Position numbers and translations under genes: made by a program. Under the pieces are notes generated by a model. The model was given only the letters and a program-made list of their open reading frames with translations, was not told where the DNA came from and did not search any database. Positions 5,838-7,501 of a DNA stretch of 7,501 nt are shown here, one piece after another; position 1 is the first letter of the stretch, and each line of letters opens with the position of its first letter. This DNA is from Anaerolinea sp. (GTDB lineage Bacteria > Chloroflexota > Anaerolineae > Anaerolineales > Villigracilaceae), in contig DYNS01000140.1 in assembly GCA_020720965.1 (NCBI GenBank), positions 1-7,501 on the forward strand, given 5' to 3'.

Positions 5838-5872
5838 AAAAACAGGGCTGACCATTCGTCAGCCCTGTTTTT
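5838..5872. terminator. Bidirectional intrinsic terminator
   Basis: A perfect 15-bp stem, 5838-5852 paired with 5858-5872, with a GC-rich core ACAGGGCTGAC / GTCAGCCCTGT and a 5-nt loop. T-runs lie on the 3' side of both strands (TTTTTATTCGTTTTT on plus, TTTTTC on minus). It lies between the stop codons of two convergent genes (5823 and 5888) and should end both transcripts. Confidence 0.92.
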
Positions 5873-5887
5873 ATTCGTTTTTGCCTT

Positions 5888-7501
5888 TTACGGCAGAAGG
5901 TTTAGAGTATCTTCGGCGTTTTGCTGCACCGAGGCAGGGTTCCACCACATGGGGTAGTATTGCACGTTACGCCACAGGTCTGCCATATCCACATAGTGCG
6001 GGCTGGCGGCATGACCCGATTCCCCGGTGGTGTGGACGGTGAGGGAGGCGTTCAGGTCGCTTAAGTCCACAATCATCCGCATGGAAGGCAGCCAGTTCAC
6101 TTCAAACGAGTCGCCTACATCCCAGCCAGTGGCATTGACGATACCATCGCCGCCGCCGGTGGCAAAGGGACCCCGGTTAAAGAGATTTTCGATGAATCCA
6201 ATGCCCGATTTTCCCAACGTGGCATTGCGGAAGGTGGCGCTGTGTTCTTCGCCCCAGGTTTTCCAGCGGGTGTAGTCTTTACCATATTTTTCTTCGCCAG
6301 TTTTAACGGTAATTTCCAGGGCACGGAGCAGGATTTCATCGCGGGTTTCGGCGGTCTCGGGGGTGTTTTGGTCATCCCACCAGGCAGAGTTGGGCTGTTG
6401 CAGCAGGTTTTGCATCACCGCGTACCAGCGCGCGCCGCCTTCGGGCAGGTAATCTTCCGGGATGTTTTCATCGGCGAAGGTTTCCAGGAGCAAATTCCAC
6501 CAGTAACGCTCAAAGAAGAGGGCAGATTGTGAGTCGGCGGTTTCTTGCCCGTCCCAGTTTTGGAGGAAGTAATCGCGCACTTCGGCGGTTTTGCCCTGGG
6601 CGGGGAGAGAGAGCACCAACGGGAGCAGGTTACGGGCGTTGAGGCTTTCGCTGTCGCCGTGCATCCGCTGATAGTAAGCGGCATCCACTTTGGCGGGGGC
6701 GGTTTCTATCATCTCCACAATTTTTTGGGCGCGATAGCCGTAATCCCAATCCGTGCCTATCAGGTAGGGATAGTCATCCGGCGGGACCTGGTTGTTAGCG
6801 GTGACGATGTAGCCGCTGGGCGGGTTGAAACTGTAGGGCAGTTCTTCAAAGGGGATGTAGCCCGTCCATTCGTACTCGTCTGTCCAGCCCGGCACGGGCA
6901 GGCGACCGTCTCCGGCGCGGCGGAAGGGGATGCTGCCAGGCATTTGGTAGCCGATGTTGCCATCCACATCGGCATAGAGCAGGTTTTGGGCAGGAACGGT
7001 GAATTTTTGGGCGGCGGCGCGGAATTCTTGCCAGTTTTGGGCAAAATTGAAGCCCCAAATGGCTTCAAAGGTGAAGCCGGGTTCCAGCGCCGTCCAGCGC
7101 AGGGCAATGGCGTAGGTTTCGGGCAGGTCTATTCCGGCGCGGTCTTTGAAAGGTGTGGCTTCCAGTTTGGGGTCGGGGTTGTCTTGCAGGAGGATGTAAG
7201 AATCGGAGATGACGGGACCGAAGCGGGAGATGCGGACGGTCATCTGCTGCGATTCGCCCCCGGCAATGGCTACCGTCTCGGTGCGGGTTTCAAAATCCAC
7301 CCATTCACCGTCCACCTCGTATTGATTTGGATTTTCAGGATTGACCTTCTCGATGAAGAGGTCTTGCACATCGGGACCGAGATTGGTGAATGCCCAAGCA
7401 AGGCGATCATTGTGCCCCGCGACCACACCGGGCACACCCGCAAAGGAAAAGCCGGTCACTTCAAACGGGCAGGCTTCGGATTTCGGGGCACAGTGCAGGG
7501 C
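5888..7501 (-). CDS. Penicillin acylase family Ntn-hydrolase (peptidase S45), 5' end cut by the window
   Basis: The frame is open from the window edge to TAA at 5888, giving 537 residues of the C-terminal part. The family makes a secreted precursor that self-cleaves to alpha and beta chains; the beta-chain N-terminal Ser is the nucleophile, acting on amides such as penicillins or acyl-homoserine lactones. Diagnostic blocks are FAGVPGVVAGHNDRLAWAFT with DVQDLF (about 18-46), YADVDGNIGYQMPGSIPFRR (about 167-186), GYIVTANNQ (about 230-238) whose Asn matches the oxyanion-hole Asn of penicillin G acylase (beta N241), and RGPFATGGGDGIVNATGWD near the C-terminus. The catalytic Ser, alpha chain and signal peptide should lie upstream, beyond 7501. 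GTG 7459 is not a real start: family-like sequence continues to the edge. The substrate cannot be told from this part. The gene is convergent with the membrane operon and shares its terminator. Confidence 0.93.
   Translation of the reverse strand, partial: ALHCAPKSEACPFEVTGFSFAGVPGVVAGHNDRLAWAFTNLGPDVQDLFIEKVNPENPNQYEVDGEWVDFETRTETVAIAGGESQQMTVRISRFGPVISDSYILLQDNPDPKLEATPFKDRAGIDLPETYAIALRWTALEPGFTFEAIWGFNFAQNWQEFRAAAQKFTVPAQNLLYADVDGNIGYQMPGSIPFRRAGDGRLPVPGWTDEYEWTGYIPFEELPYSFNPPSGYIVTANNQVPPDDYPYLIGTDWDYGYRAQKIVEMIETAPAKVDAAYYQRMHGDSESLNARNLLPLVLSLPAQGKTAEVRDYFLQNWDGQETADSQSALFFERYWWNLLLETFADENIPEDYLPEGGARWYAVMQNLLQQPNSAWWDDQNTPETAETRDEILLRALEITVKTGEEKYGKDYTRWKTWGEEHSATFRNATLGKSGIGFIENLFNRGPFATGGGDGIVNATGWDVGDSFEVNWLPSMRMIVDLSDLNASLTVHTTGESGHAASPHYVDMADLWRNVQYYPMWWNPASVQQNAEDTLNLLP

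Noticed and set aside
7457..7459. GTG 7459 as the start of the acylase
   Set aside because: The frame stays open with family-like sequence to the window edge, and an S45 enzyme must have the alpha chain and Ser nucleophile upstream.

Overview
The window looks like chromosomal DNA of a GC-rich bacterium, most likely an Anaerolineae-type member of the Chloroflexota. That placement is an inference from protein style: a secreted protein with tandem NBR1-type (four-tryptophan) Ig domains joined by Thr/Pro linkers, LiaI/LiaF-like membrane proteins and a penicillin acylase are a familiar mix in that phylum. No rRNA, tRNA, mobile element or CRISPR array was seen, so the taxonomy is not proven.

Layout. 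Minus strand, 1-1490: the N-terminal ~496 codons of a secreted modular protein whose 3' end lies outside the window. It has a signal peptide, an NBR1 Ig domain, an unassigned beta-rich domain, a Thr/Pro linker, a second NBR1 Ig domain, another linker, and the first residues of a second copy of the unassigned domain. Minus strand, 1626-3104: a complete glycerol kinase (glpK). A 123-bp divergent intergenic region separates it from a plus-strand hotdog-fold thioesterase (3228-3698). An AT-rich island (about 3725-3820) follows, carrying a perfect-consensus sigma70-type promoter. This drives a tight three-gene plus-strand operon (3867-5823) of small membrane proteins with LiaI/LiaF-like features. 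The middle gene also has a non-membrane beta-repeat domain of the LiaF C-terminal / toastrack kind. A strong 15-bp hairpin (5838-5872) with U-tracts on both sides closes the operon and also serves the convergent gene. Minus strand, 5888-7501: the C-terminal ~537 residues of a penicillin acylase family Ntn-hydrolase, whose start and catalytic Ser lie outside the window.

How the genes relate. The three membrane genes are the only clear multi-gene unit, with gaps of 13 and 12 bp and a good Shine-Dalgarno sequence before each. The first and third share a W-A-x-I-P membrane motif, once in the first and three times in the third. All three begin with a similar Leu-rich helix. By analogy with LiaF/toastrack proteins they probably sit in the cytoplasmic membrane and may take part in envelope sensing or homeostasis, but no histidine kinase, response regulator, PspC or transporter is present to confirm this. 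GlpK phosphorylates glycerol and has no glpF or glpD neighbour here. The thioesterase, the secreted NBR1 protein and the acylase appear to be independent transcription units.
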